Of a stretch of DNA of 34,733 nt, positions 9,696 to 20,044 are shown piece by piece (the first letter of the stretch is position 1; every line of letters begins with the position of its first letter). Source of the stretch: Kiritimatiellales bacterium (GTDB taxonomy: Bacteria; Verrucomicrobiota; Kiritimatiellia; Kiritimatiellales; Pontiellaceae); contig JAUVCG010000005.1 in the NCBI GenBank assembly GCA_030595785.1, positions 1 through 34,733 on the forward strand. The letters are read 5' to 3'. The position numbers and the translations under genes are program-made. The notes below the pieces were generated by a model, which made no database searches, was not told the origin of the DNA, and saw nothing but the letters and a program-made list of their open reading frames with translations.

Positions 9696-10748
9696 TTAGT
9701 TGTAGTAAGGCTCGATCAACTGAATGGTGCCGTCGGCGTTGTAGTTGAGTTCGGCCATTTTAATGTTCCGTAGGTGGGTTTCGCCGCCGGAGAGCTGGCA
9801 GTCGTGATAGAACAGATACCATTTGCCTTTGAATTCGGCGATGGAGTGGTGCGTGGTCCAGCCCAGAACCGGTGTCAGGATCGGCCCCTGATAAGTGAAC
9901 GGGCCGTATGGCGAGTCCCCGGTAGCGTAGCAAATGTTGTGTGTTTCGCCCGTTGAGTAGGAGAAGTAATACGTTCCGTTATGCTTGTGCATCCACGGAC
10001 CTTCGAAATAGCGGCGCTCCAGATCGCCAGCCAGAATCGGCGTGCCGTCCTTGTCGAGAATTTCAATTTCACGTAGCGGCTCAGCCAGGGCAACCATGTT
10101 GTCGCTGAGTTTGGCAACACGCGGAGCGATGGCCGGTTCATCATCAGCCGGGTATGCGTCTTCGCCGAATTCGCCGGTGCTCCAGCGCTGAAGCTGTCCG
10201 CCCCAGAGGCCGCCGATATAGATGTAGTATTCATTGTTGTCGTCCTGAAAAACGGCCGGATCGATACTGTAGGTACCTTTAATCCCGGTCTCTTCTGCAA
10301 CAAACGGACCTTCCGGGGAATCCCCGACCGCAACACCGACATGGAAAACACCGTCGTGACCGCGGGCCGGGAAATAGAGGTAGTATTTACCGTCTTTTTC
10401 AGCGGCATCCGGAGCCCACATCTGTTTGCCGGCCCATTTTACATCGTCGATGTCCAGGGCGCATCCGTGGTCGTTCACTTTGCCGAACGGACGGTCCAGC
10501 GAGAAGACATGGTAGTCACGCATGGCGAAATGGTCGCCGTCGTCGTTCATCGGCATGTCGGTTACAATATCGTGCGACGGATAGATATAAATTTTATCGT
10601 TAAAGACATGGGCCGACGGATCGGCGGTGTACATGTGGGTTACGAGAGGGGAGTTTTTTGGTTGCATGGATGCGGCGCGCGCTATATCGCGTGCGGTCAC
10701 GATTTCAGCATCGCTGAGGCCTTCTGTGTTCATGGTTTCTTCAGACAT
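9696..10748 (-). CDS. GH43 family glycosidase, apparently cytoplasmic
   Basis: PLVTHMYTADPSAHVFNDKIYIYPSHDI, WAPDAAEKDGKYYLYFPA, SIDPAVFQDDNNEYYIYIGG; ggaagg SD upstream of start; no signal peptide. Confidence 0.9.
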   Translation of the reverse strand: MSEETMNTEGLSDAEIVTARDIARAASMQPKNSPLVTHMYTADPSAHVFNDKIYIYPSHDIVTDMPMNDDGDHFAMRDYHVFSLDRPFGKVNDHGCALDIDDVKWAGKQMWAPDAAEKDGKYYLYFPARGHDGVFHVGVAVGDSPEGPFVAEETGIKGTYSIDPAVFQDDNNEYYIYIGGLWGGQLQRWSTGEFGEDAYPADDEPAIAPRVAKLSDNMVALAEPLREIEILDKDGTPILAGDLERRYFEGPWMHKHNGTYYFSYSTGETHNICYATGDSPYGPFTYQGPILTPVLGWTTHHSIAEFKGKWYLFYHDCQLSGGETHLRNIKMAELNYNADGTIQLIEPYYN

Positions 10749-10937
10749 GATGTACCTTCCTTCTTCGGTTGAACAGGTGTGTTTCGGATGGACGAAAGTC
10801 CGTTATACTCATCGTAACAGGTTCTATTCCACCATTAATTAATTGTCTTCACGTTTCAGTCAATTCTGTTTCTTTTATGCCTTACGCTCAAATGAACCTG
10901 CCTCCATGTTCTGGCGTTCTATGAGTTGGGCGGCGGG

Positions 10938-11655
10938 CTACGCTTCGTCGAGCCACAGGACGGAGGTCACGCCGCGGGGGTAATATTTGGAGCCGATGGC
11001 CTTGAAGTCGATCATCTGGTCCGACCAGGCGAAGTAGCCACTTTCGTCGTCGAGCAACCAATCGACGTGCGCGGCATCGGAGCGGATGCCTTGCTCGTCC
11101 CATTCATAGCCGAGGATGTGCCGGATAATATGCTGGCTGAGGTAGATCTTCGAAAGCCATGAGTTCCTGCACATGTTTCCGGTAGCCAAACACAACCGGC
11201 CGGTCGCACGCGGAATCGGTGTTATCGATAGTCAGCTCGGCGAGCACGGCAGGGCATGTGGCGAATTGGAGTGCGTCGTGGTCATTTATATCCGGGTCCG
11301 GAAGGGGCATGACGGGGCTGATGATGGAAAAGGTCAGTCGCCCGGCAGTCCATGTGTCGGTTGCGACGTTGAAATTCCGCGAGATTTCCGATGATTGGAA
11401 AAGGCGGGTGCCTATTTCGTCCGCTTCCTCTTCAAGAATAGCGAAATCACTAAGGGTATCGCTTTCGTCTTCCTGAAAGGGGAGAAAGACATATTTGCCT
11501 GGTTGTTCCTCGTAGCCGATCACGACGCTCTGGTCAGCGGGCTGGCGCAACTCCAGGCCAAGGCCGCCGGTCGCTCCCTCCATGCCGAGCGTAAAGGTTG
11601 AAAAGGCACCGATCGGGGCGTGGTGTGCATTAAAAAATAATTTCTTAGGTTTCAC
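10938..11655 (-). pseudogene. GH52 beta-xylosidase remnant: N- and C-termini retained in different frames, middle missing
   Basis: MKPKKLFFNAHHAPIGAFSTFTLGMEGATGGLGLEL is a GH52 N-terminus; frame-shifted RNSWLSKIYLSQHIIRHILGYEWDEQGIRSDAAHVDWL...GSKYYPRGVTSVLWLDEA is a GH52 C-terminus. Confidence 0.85.
11385..11401. repeat. Near-perfect palindrome TTTCCGATGATTGGAAA
   Basis: One mismatch from TTTCCAATGATTGGAAA. Confidence 0.75.
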
Positions 11656-11970
11656 TAGATAGCTCCTGTTCAGTGGGTAATCACATTATCCGTATATAGA
11701 ATAAAACGGTATATGTCAGTTTGTTCGGAAAGCTTCAAGCACAAATATAGTTTATTGAATTAGAGTACAACAAGTCCGTAGATTGGGGGAATCATGAGTA
11801 TCGTTAGTCCGGATGATATCTCAAGAATTCTACTCAACGCCATTATATCCCTGAAATTATTCGCTTGCATGCCAGTGGGTTTTTTTATAAACAGGAAATA
11901 AATCGCTTTATGCTGGGTTCGGTGCGACCGGTGAACTCGGCTGATTACGGGGTAAAACGAAGGCAATGAT

Positions 11971-13117
11971 ATGGCCAGACCTAAAAACTTTGATAAAGGG
12001 ATTCACGACGAGGCCTATCTTGATCCGTTTCAGGAGGGTCTCCTCACGAGTGAATCCTTGGTGAATGATTTTGGTCGGCCGATCGAGTTGCTGAATGGCC
12101 GCTGGAGTTTTACGGTGGATCCCTACGACACCTGCCTGCGCGGGGATTGGTGGACGGAGCGGGATCGCGATGCCCGCGGCGCTTTCTTCCCGCTGGATTA
12201 TTGCTTCGATAGCTGGGAGCTTGCGGATGTTCCTTCCTGCTTCAACCTACAAAAGCCGGAATATTTCTGGTATGAAGGCCCGGCGGTCTACACCCGCGAG
12301 TTTATCTGCTACGAAGAGGCTGGCAGGGAGCGCGTCTACCTGAAGGTGGGTGCGGTGAACTATGAAGCGTTCATCTTTATCAACCGCCGGTTTGTCGGCC
12401 GCCATCTGGGTGGATCCACCCCCATGTTCGTGGATGTGACCGACTTCCTCAACCAGGAGCTCGGCAACGAAACCAACCGTGTTCTGATTGTGGCCAACAA
12501 CGACCGCAAGCCGACCCAGCTGCCGATGCACAACACGGACTGGTTCAACTATGGCGGCCTCTACCGCGACGTCGGCCTGATCCGCCTGCCGAAAACCTTC
12601 ATCGACGACACGTTTCTCGGCCTGCAAAAGGGCTCGGACTTCAAGAAGATCGATGTGGAGGTGTCGGTCGACGGGCCGGAGCAAAACGGAACGGCGACGG
12701 TCAAAATTCCAGAGCTTGGAATTTTCCAATCATTGGAAATCAAGGAAGGGGAGCATCGCGCTCGATGCCGAGCCGGAGCTGTGGAGCCCGGACAACCCGA
12801 AGCTCTACGAGGTGGCCATCTCCTATGGAAGCGACACGCTGACCGAAAAGATCGGGTTCCGCGAAATTTCCACCTGCGGCACCGATATCCTGCTCAACGG
12901 CAAGCCCGTCAAGCTCAAGGGAATCTCTTGCCACGAGGAGAGCGCCGTCGGCGGCAAGACCATGACCGAGGCGGAAATCCCTCCGCTGTCCGCGCAGAAC
13001 CAATACGCATCAGCACCACTTTTACAATCGGAAAGGATTGCTGGACGAGACGAAAACGCACAGGAAGCTGGCCTTCAATGTATTGAAGGACTTCTATGCC
13101 GAGTGGGAATAGAGTGA
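11971..13117 (+). pseudogene. GH2 (beta-glucuronidase/beta-galactosidase-like) remnant: frameshift plus internal deletion
   Basis: GH2 N-terminal domain in frame of 11971 ORF (VYTREFICYEEAGRERVYLKVGAVNYEAFIFINRRFVG); continues in frame of 12653 ORF after the G-run at 12748-12751 (KEGSIALDAEPELWSPDNPKLYEV); C-terminus [32 protein letters not shown] in the third frame. Confidence 0.85.
12723..12739. repeat. Palindrome TTTCCAATCATTGGAAA (8-bp arms, 1-nt centre)
   Basis: Perfect arms; 9 nt upstream of the GH2 frameshift G-run. Confidence 0.93.
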
Positions 13118-13175
13118 ATTTACGCCGGTCAAGGCGGAATATTAATTGAAAACGCAGTTACAAAAGGAAAAAACC

Positions 13176-14975
13176 ATGAGTGAAATAGACAAGCGTAATG
13201 AATTTATCGAAGGCCTTCTCGGCAAAATGTCGTTGGAGGAAAAAGTGGGGCAGTGCTTCACGTTTTCCTGGCGCGGCTCCATCATCACCCCGTCGGTCAA
13301 GGCCCTGATCGAAAAGCTGCATGTCGGTGGCCTGCGCATCGAGCCCTACACGGCCGAGTCGGCCCGTTCGACCTACTATGGCAAGACCCTGGCGGATGAC
13401 GACTATGAAAAGCCGGAAGGTTATTTCGACACCCCGAAGACCTACTTCACGGCGAAGACCCCCTCCAACTATGTTCAGCCGAACGAATACGCGGAGTGCA
13501 TCAACGAGCTGCAGGACATCGCGGCCAAGAGTTCGGGCGGAATTCCGCTGAACATCTGCACCGACAACGAAGGCGCCTGCACCAACGATTTCCAGTTCGG
13601 CGGCATGCCCGGCTACCCGGCCCTGATGGGACTGGCCGCCAGCGGCGACCTGAAGCTGACCGAGGAAGTCGGCAAGTCCATTGCGAAACAGCTGCGCGCG
13701 GTCGGCATCACCATGCTGCACTCGCCGGTTTGCGACATCAACGTGAACGCCGCCAACCCGGAAATCCGCTTCCGCGGCTTCTCCGACGATCCGGAAAAGG
13801 TTTCCGAGTTCGTTGCGGCCTTTTCGACGGGACTGATCGAAGGCGGAATCATTCCGATGGCCAAGCACTACCCGGGCCGCGGCGACTCCTCCACCGACGC
13901 CCACTACGAACTCGAACAGATCAACGTGGACAAGGATCGCCTGCTCGACGTCGAGCTGCGCCCGTACAAGCGCATGATCGAGAAGGGCTGCCTCAAGGGC
14001 GTCATGACCTGCCACAGCGCCTATCCGCTGGTGGTGGGCGAAGATCTTCCGGCGACGCTCTCCAAGGTGCTCGTCACCGACATCCTGCGCAAGGAGCTTG
14101 GCTTCGACGGCGTCATCACCTCCGATGCCATGGGCATGGGCGCGATCGTCAATCGTTACGGCCTGCCGAACGCCTGCGTGATGGCGCTTAAGGCCGGGGT
14201 CAACCTGATGCTGGTCAAGTCCGACGACAGCACCCGCGAGCAGGTCTACTACCGCATGCTCGAAGCCGCCCGCACCGGCGAGGTTTCCACGAAGCTGCTC
14301 GAAGGTTCCATCCGCAAGGTGCTTGAAGCCAAGTATGACCAAGGGCTCTTCGACAATGCCCAGGTCGATGCTCCGGCCGCCCCGTCGATCGTCCGTTCCA
14401 AGGAAATCCTCGACGCCGCCCAGCAGTCCGCCGAAAAATCGCTGACGCTGATGCGCGACGAAGCCGGCCTGCTGCCGCTCAAGCAGGATCAGAAGGTTCT
14501 GGTTATCGAACAGCTCAAGATGGCCGAGTTCACCCCGAACGACACGTATCAGGGTCACTGGCGTTTGAACGCCGCGATTCTGAAGCAGTCCGACAATGTC
14601 ATCAATGCCGACTGCTCGTTTGTTGCGACCGACGAAGAGTCCGACTTCCTCTGCGCCGTTGCGAAGAACGAAGCTGACGTCGTGGTGGTCACTAACTTCT
14701 TCTGGCGCCACGCCGGCGGAGCCAACACCAAGTTTGTCCAGCGTCTGATTGACGAAGGCAATAAGGTGGTGGTCGTCACCAATGATCCGTATGCAGAAGG
14801 CGCTCCGGCCACCGCCGGCACGGTGCTCAACTGCTGGAGCCTGATGGGCGAGTCCTCGAAGGAAGTTGCCGAGGTTCTTTACGGCAAGAAGGAAGCCACC
14901 GGCACCTTGCCGGTAAACAACTACCAAGAATACATTGGGCAGGCCGAGGAAGCCGCCGAACTGGTTTCTGCATAA
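13176..14975 (+). CDS. GH3 family glycosidase, cytoplasmic
   Basis: ATG at 13176 after aaaaggaaa. EKVGQCFTF, MAKHYPGRGDSSTDAHYEL, GFDGVITSDAMGMGAIV are GH3 signatures. Confidence 0.93.
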   Translation: MSEIDKRNEFIEGLLGKMSLEEKVGQCFTFSWRGSIITPSVKALIEKLHVGGLRIEPYTAESARSTYYGKTLADDDYEKPEGYFDTPKTYFTAKTPSNYVQPNEYAECINELQDIAAKSSGGIPLNICTDNEGACTNDFQFGGMPGYPALMGLAASGDLKLTEEVGKSIAKQLRAVGITMLHSPVCDINVNAANPEIRFRGFSDDPEKVSEFVAAFSTGLIEGGIIPMAKHYPGRGDSSTDAHYELEQINVDKDRLLDVELRPYKRMIEKGCLKGVMTCHSAYPLVVGEDLPATLSKVLVTDILRKELGFDGVITSDAMGMGAIVNRYGLPNACVMALKAGVNLMLVKSDDSTREQVYYRMLEAARTGEVSTKLLEGSIRKVLEAKYDQGLFDNAQVDAPAAPSIVRSKEILDAAQQSAEKSLTLMRDEAGLLPLKQDQKVLVIEQLKMAEFTPNDTYQGHWRLNAAILKQSDNVINADCSFVATDEESDFLCAVAKNEADVVVVTNFFWRHAGGANTKFVQRLIDEGNKVVVVTNDPYAEGAPATAGTVLNCWSLMGESSKEVAEVLYGKKEATGTLPVNNYQEYIGQAEEAAELVSA

Positions 14976-14990
14976 ACAGAACGACATGTA

Positions 14991-15021
14991 CACAAGGGAA
15001 TCTATGGCGGATTCCCTTGTG
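14991..15021 (+). terminator. Hairpin terminator (12-bp perfect stem) between GH3 and DUF2264 genes
   Basis: cacaagggaatc-tatggcg-gattcccttgtg followed by cgctttt. Confidence 0.75.
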
Positions 15022-15046
15022 CGCTTTTAAGGAAGGAAGGTTAACG

Positions 15047-17050
15047 ATGGCTTTTAAGATTCAGAATCCCGACTACACCCTGAGCCCCGAAACGGGTATG
15101 ACCCGCCAGCATTGGATTGAGGCCGGCACGTTTATCCTGAACGGCGTCTTCAAGCATGTTCCATCGTTCGATGCTCCGATCATCCTGCCGAAGCAGAGCG
15201 ATGTGATCTACCCGAAAGAGGGCGATCCCGCGTGGCGCTTCAAGTCGGAGGAATACGAGGGGCTCTCGCGCACTTTCCTGATGGCCGCGCCGCTGATCAA
15301 TGCGGTGCCGGATCTCGAATGCGGCGGATACAAATTGGCCGACTACTATGCCAACCAGATCCTGCTGGCCACCGATCCGGAGTCCGAGCGATATCTCGGC
15401 ACCATCAGCGAGTTGCTGGCGGAATACGGCCCCGGCTGGTACCAGCACACCGTCGAAGGCGCCGCGCTCACGATCAGCCTGATGAACTCCCGCGAGCAGA
15501 TCTGGGATAAATATACGCAGGAGCAAAAAGACCAGGTGGCCGCCTTCATCAGCGACTATGCCCACAGCAAGACGCTCTCGCACAACTGGCGCTTCTTCAA
15601 CGTCCTGATGCTGACCTTCCTGAAGGTCAACGGCTACGACCACGACGAAGGCCTGCTGCAGGACCACCTCCAGCACATCATGGCGCTCTATGCCGGCGAC
15701 GGCTGGTACCGCGATCTCGGCTTCGACTACTACACCCCTTGGGGCTTCCATTTCTACGGCCCGATCTGGTGCGAGTGGTACGGCAACGAGCACGAGCCGG
15801 AGCTGGCGAAGATTATCGAGCAGCGCCACGCCGAATTCATGCAGACCTACCCGCTCATGTTCAGCCGCGAAGGCCACCAGCTCATGTATGGCCGCAGCAT
15901 CATCTACCGCTTCGCCGCCAGCGCCCCGCTCTCCACCGCGTTCATGCTCAAGCAATCGCCGGCCGACCCGGGCTGGATGCGCCGCATTGCCTCGGCCAAC
16001 ATCATGCAGTTCATCGGCCGCGACGATTTCTACACCGACGATGGGGTTCCCTGCCTCGGCTACTACGGTCCGTGGGATCCCATGGTCCAGTTCTACAGCT
16101 GCGCCACCAGCCCGTTCTGGATGGCGAAAGCATTTGTCTGCCTGACGCTGCCGGAAGACAGTCCCTTCTGGACCGCCACCGAAAATAACGGCGAGTGGGA
16201 CGCCATCGGCGACGGCTTCAAGACCGTGACCCTGCCGGGGCCGGGCCTGACCATCACCGCCGATGGCAAAACCGGCACCAGCAGCGTCCAGATGGGCAAG
16301 ATTAAGTCATCGGAAGGCTATAACAACCTGCCGCCATACTACAGCCGTCTGGCGTTCAACTCCGACTTCCCGTGGGAAGACGACAACACCGATGGTGCCG
16401 TGCCCATGCAGTACTGCGCCACCGAGCTCGACTATCCCGAAGACCGCCTGCTGCCCTACAGCGTCGGCTTCGCCGGCGAGCGCGACGGCGTGGTCTACCG
16501 CCACGTGGAAGTGAAAGCGCACCACGACGTGCCGGGCCGTTTCGATCTGGCCGATATCGTTGTGCCGGGGGGACTGCTGCGCGTTGACCGTCAGCGTCTC
16601 TCCACCCGTCACGAAGTGTCGCTCGGCCATTACGGCCTGCCGCACATCGACGGTGTTGCCGCTAAGGTTGAGAAGCGTGATGTGAACGGAAACGACTGTT
16701 TGATCGCCTCCATCCCGGGCCGTCAGGTTGCCATGGTTGCACTGAATGGCTGGGACGGGCTCGACAGCCTGGTTCACACCGGCAAACATCCGGAAGCCGC
16801 CGATAGCACCGTGATTTTTGCCAAGCGTCGCCGTGAAGAGCACTATCAGGGCATGCCCCTGCTGGTTGCCTTGATGCTGCAGAAGACCGACGACGCTCCA
16901 TTCACGGACGAAGAGCTTTCGGTCGTGAAGACATTCGAACCAGTCGCGTGGTTGAAGGGCGGACAGCCCATGGGCGCGAAGATTGAGCTGTCGGACGGCC
17001 GCACTTTCAAGGTCGACTACGGTCATATCGAAGGCAACGTTTCATACTAA
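15047..17050 (+). CDS. DUF2264 domain protein
   Basis: ATG at 15047 after ggaaggaagg. MTRQHWIEAGTFILNGVFKHV, EGLSRTFLMAAPLI, FFNVLMLTFLKVNGYDHDEGLLQDHLQHIMALYAGDGWYRDL. Confidence 0.88.
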   Translation: MAFKIQNPDYTLSPETGMTRQHWIEAGTFILNGVFKHVPSFDAPIILPKQSDVIYPKEGDPAWRFKSEEYEGLSRTFLMAAPLINAVPDLECGGYKLADYYANQILLATDPESERYLGTISELLAEYGPGWYQHTVEGAALTISLMNSREQIWDKYTQEQKDQVAAFISDYAHSKTLSHNWRFFNVLMLTFLKVNGYDHDEGLLQDHLQHIMALYAGDGWYRDLGFDYYTPWGFHFYGPIWCEWYGNEHEPELAKIIEQRHAEFMQTYPLMFSREGHQLMYGRSIIYRFAASAPLSTAFMLKQSPADPGWMRRIASANIMQFIGRDDFYTDDGVPCLGYYGPWDPMVQFYSCATSPFWMAKAFVCLTLPEDSPFWTATENNGEWDAIGDGFKTVTLPGPGLTITADGKTGTSSVQMGKIKSSEGYNNLPPYYSRLAFNSDFPWEDDNTDGAVPMQYCATELDYPEDRLLPYSVGFAGERDGVVYRHVEVKAHHDVPGRFDLADIVVPGGLLRVDRQRLSTRHEVSLGHYGLPHIDGVAAKVEKRDVNGNDCLIASIPGRQVAMVALNGWDGLDSLVHTGKHPEAADSTVIFAKRRREEHYQGMPLLVALMLQKTDDAPFTDEELSVVKTFEPVAWLKGGQPMGAKIELSDGRTFKVDYGHIEGNVSY

Positions 17051-17064
17051 GAAAGGGAGTTCCG

Positions 17065-18591
17065 ATGTCTGGAAAGCGTACGGCACTGATGGCGTTGCTG
17101 ACCCTTGTTTCTGTTTCGGCCCATGCCGGCGGGACGCCGAATATTATTTTCCTGCTAACGGATGACCAGCGGGACAATTCATTCGGCATCATGGGGCATG
17201 AATTCGTTAAAACGCCCAACGTTGACAAACTCATTCAAAACGGGGTTCGTTTCAGCAATGCCTATATTGCCGAACCGACCTGTGCGCCGAGCAGGGTGTC
17301 GTTTTTTACGGGGATGCATGAACGTGTCCATGGCGTTGGCTTCACCTCAAGCTATAGGCTTAACGACGAGCAATGGGAGCAGACCTATCCCGCCGTATTG
17401 AAGCGCATCGGATATTATACGGGATTTATCGGAAAGTTTGGAGTCGAGTACTACACGTTCAAGAGGCAGGCGGATAAGCGTTTCGATTTCTGGCGAGGCC
17501 ATGACGGCTGGGCAAATTTTTTCCCGAAGAAAAACGATACAAACTGTAAGATCTACCACGATTCCGGCGAGGAGATCATTACCCCGGTAATGGGCGAGAG
17601 CATCGCCCGGTTTCTCGACAAGGCACCCGCCGACAAGCCGTTCTGCCTTTCGGTGAGTTTCTCCATCCCGCACGGATCTCAAATGGTGTCGATGCACGAC
17701 TGGAAGACTCGGGCGTGCGAGAACCCCATGCTGAAAGGCCATCCGGTCTACGGCTACCTGTATCGAGATCAAGGCATTGGAATTCCTGCCGAGACGGCAA
17801 CGGATCCATACCAGTATATTCCGAAGGCGTTGATGGATCAGGAGCAGGGCCGCAAAAACGATATCTATCCCTACGATTACACGCTCGAAGCCTGCCGGGA
17901 GCACCACATCCGGTATTACCAGCAGATCACTGGGCTGGATTTGGTGATCGGCGGCATGCTTGAAACCCTGAAGGCAAAAGGGCTGGATGAAAATACGGTG
18001 ATCATTTTTGCCAGCGACCACGGCCTGCTGATGGGGGAATACGGCATGGGTGGAAAGGCGCTGCTCTACGACCTCACCGCAAAATTTCCGTGTTTCATAT
18101 ACGACCCTCGTATGCCGAATGGGAAACGCGGCCGGAACATCGAAGCGCTAATCTCAAGCCTGGACATCACCAGCACCATTCTCGATTATGCCGGCGTGGA
18201 CCAGCCGTCCGAAATGACCGGCCAAAGCCTGCGCCCGTTGCTGGCCGACGAGAAGGCACCCTGGCGCGATGCCATCTTTCTTGAAAACCTCTACACGGGC
18301 CGCGACACCCCGTTTTCCGAAGGGATTCGAAAAGGGAAATGGAAATATATCCGGATGTACGACGGTATTGAACCCTACTCGGAAAAGGACACGGATTTCA
18401 GGGAAAGAACCCCGGATTTTGAACAGCTGTTTGATTTGGAGAACGATCCGGAAGAGAGGGTCAATCGGATTGCCGAATATGAAGGCAAGGAGATCCTCTC
18501 CGATCTAAGGGCAGTGTGCCAAAGAAGGTCGGACGACCTGAACAACCAGCGAGCCGAATACAAAAAAACGCATGCCGTCACGCCTAGGTGA
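17065..18591 (+). CDS. S1 family sulfatase
   Basis: Signal peptide; NIIFLLTDDQRDNSFGIMGHE, CAPSR motif, FASDHGLLMGEYGMGGK. Confidence 0.93.
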   Translation: MSGKRTALMALLTLVSVSAHAGGTPNIIFLLTDDQRDNSFGIMGHEFVKTPNVDKLIQNGVRFSNAYIAEPTCAPSRVSFFTGMHERVHGVGFTSSYRLNDEQWEQTYPAVLKRIGYYTGFIGKFGVEYYTFKRQADKRFDFWRGHDGWANFFPKKNDTNCKIYHDSGEEIITPVMGESIARFLDKAPADKPFCLSVSFSIPHGSQMVSMHDWKTRACENPMLKGHPVYGYLYRDQGIGIPAETATDPYQYIPKALMDQEQGRKNDIYPYDYTLEACREHHIRYYQQITGLDLVIGGMLETLKAKGLDENTVIIFASDHGLLMGEYGMGGKALLYDLTAKFPCFIYDPRMPNGKRGRNIEALISSLDITSTILDYAGVDQPSEMTGQSLRPLLADEKAPWRDAIFLENLYTGRDTPFSEGIRKGKWKYIRMYDGIEPYSEKDTDFRERTPDFEQLFDLENDPEERVNRIAEYEGKEILSDLRAVCQRRSDDLNNQRAEYKKTHAVTPR

Positions 18592-18609
18592 CCGGGCTTG
18601 GAAAAGGAG

Positions 18610-20022
18610 ATGACTATGACAAAGACTAAACAGTTTTCCATGACGACGCTTGTCGCCATATTGCTCTGCAACATCGCTATTGCAGATCTGAAGCCGAATA
18701 TCCTTTTCATTTCGGTCGACGATCTGCGTCCCGAACTGGGGTGCTACGGGCAGGACTACATGATCACGCCCAACATCGACCGCTTGGCCGAGGAGGGGGT
18801 GCTGTTCGGAAAGGCCTACTGCAACTATCCCGTCTGCGGCGCGTCGCGTGCCAGCCTGATGTCCGGCCTGCGCCCGACGCCGACGCGTTTTACCAGCTAT
18901 ATGAGCCGAGCCGATGAGGATGCCGCCGGCATTCCCGACCTGGCGGCCACGCTGAAGGTGGCGGGCTACCGCACGATCAACAACGGCAAGATCTACCACC
19001 ACGAGACCGACAATGCCGCTTCGTGGGACGAGATTTTCCGGCCCAAGGAGTTCTGCCAGTATTTCAATGCGGAAAACCTCAAGCTTCTGGAGGGCGAAGC
19101 CCGGTATGGATCGAGCCCCAAAGGACTGCCGTACGAGGCGGCGGACGAGCCGGACGAGTCGTACCAGGGCGCGAAGGTGGCGGCCAAGGCCATTGCGGAG
19201 CTCAAGCGCGCGAAGGAGACCGGCGAGCCGGTCTTCATCACCGCCGGTTTCACCAAGCCGCACCTGCCGTTTAACTGCCCCAAAAAATACTGGGACATGT
19301 ATCCGGCCGACACCATCGCCATGCCCGATAATTTTTTCGTGCCCACCAACGCGCCGGCCGAAGCCCTCCACGATTTCAATGAACTACGTAGCTACCACGG
19401 CATACCGGAAGCCGGGCCGGTGCCGGAGGAGATGGCGCTTAACATGATTCGCGGCTATCGCGCCTGCACCACCTTTTCCGATGCGATGATCGGGCGCATT
19501 TTCCAAGCCTTGGAAGAACTCGAAATGTGGGACGACACGATTGTGATCCTGTGGGGCGACCACGGATGGCAGCTCGGTGAACATACGCTCTGGTGCAAGC
19601 ACGCCAATTTCAACACGTCGCTGCAGGTGCCGCTGATCGTCCGCGTGCCGGGCAAGTCGACCCAAAACACCGTCGCGCTGGTCGAGTTTATCGATCTCTA
19701 TCCGACGATCTGCGACCTGGCCGGAATCGAAAAGCCTGCGCACCTTGAGGGAACCAGTTTTGTTCCGCTGTTGGACAACCCTTCCAAGGATTGGAAAAAG
19801 GCGGTGTTCGGCCGCTACCGTGCCGGCGACTCGATCCGCACCGCCCGCTATCTCTATACCGAGTGGACGAACGCCGATGGCGAGATGGTCGCCCGCATGC
19901 TCTACGACCACAAGGTCGATCCCGACGAAAACAACAATGTTGCAGGCCATCCGGAATACAAGGATGTGGTGAAAAAGTTATCTCAGGAACTCAAGGCCGG
20001 CTGGCCCCATCTGCAAAAATAA
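18610..20022 (+). CDS. S1 family sulfatase, iduronate-2-sulfatase-like, with CGASR motif
   Basis: ORF track starts at a TTG (18598); ATG 18610 follows aaaagg. NILFISVDDLRPELGCYGQ, CGASRASLMSG, WGDHGWQLGEHTLWCKH. Confidence 0.92.
   Translation: MTMTKTKQFSMTTLVAILLCNIAIADLKPNILFISVDDLRPELGCYGQDYMITPNIDRLAEEGVLFGKAYCNYPVCGASRASLMSGLRPTPTRFTSYMSRADEDAAGIPDLAATLKVAGYRTINNGKIYHHETDNAASWDEIFRPKEFCQYFNAENLKLLEGEARYGSSPKGLPYEAADEPDESYQGAKVAAKAIAELKRAKETGEPVFITAGFTKPHLPFNCPKKYWDMYPADTIAMPDNFFVPTNAPAEALHDFNELRSYHGIPEAGPVPEEMALNMIRGYRACTTFSDAMIGRIFQALEELEMWDDTIVILWGDHGWQLGEHTLWCKHANFNTSLQVPLIVRVPGKSTQNTVALVEFIDLYPTICDLAGIEKPAHLEGTSFVPLLDNPSKDWKKAVFGRYRAGDSIRTARYLYTEWTNADGEMVARMLYDHKVDPDENNNVAGHPEYKDVVKKLSQELKAGWPHLQK
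19501..19515. repeat. Palindrome TTCCAAGCCTTGGAA (7-bp arms)
   Basis: Exact; encodes FQALE in sulfatase. Confidence 0.9.
19782..19796. repeat. Palindrome TTCCAAGGATTGGAA
   Basis: Exact arms; read in another frame as PSKDWK. Confidence 0.9.
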
Positions 20023-20044
20023 ACGGAATTTAGCAAAAGGAACC

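Noticed and set aside
13158-14993. 611-aa minus-strand ORF antisense to GH3
   Set aside because: The plus strand encodes a clear GH3; the antisense frame is open from codon bias and has no recognisable motif.
15613-15628. GACCTTC-ct-GAAGGTC palindrome
   Set aside because: Single occurrence inside a conserved coding region (MLTFLKVNG); likely chance.
15041-15955. 304-aa minus-strand ORF opposite DUF2264, and similar shadows such as 20069..20926
   Set aside because: Same explanation: overlaps strongly supported plus-strand genes and lacks family motifs.
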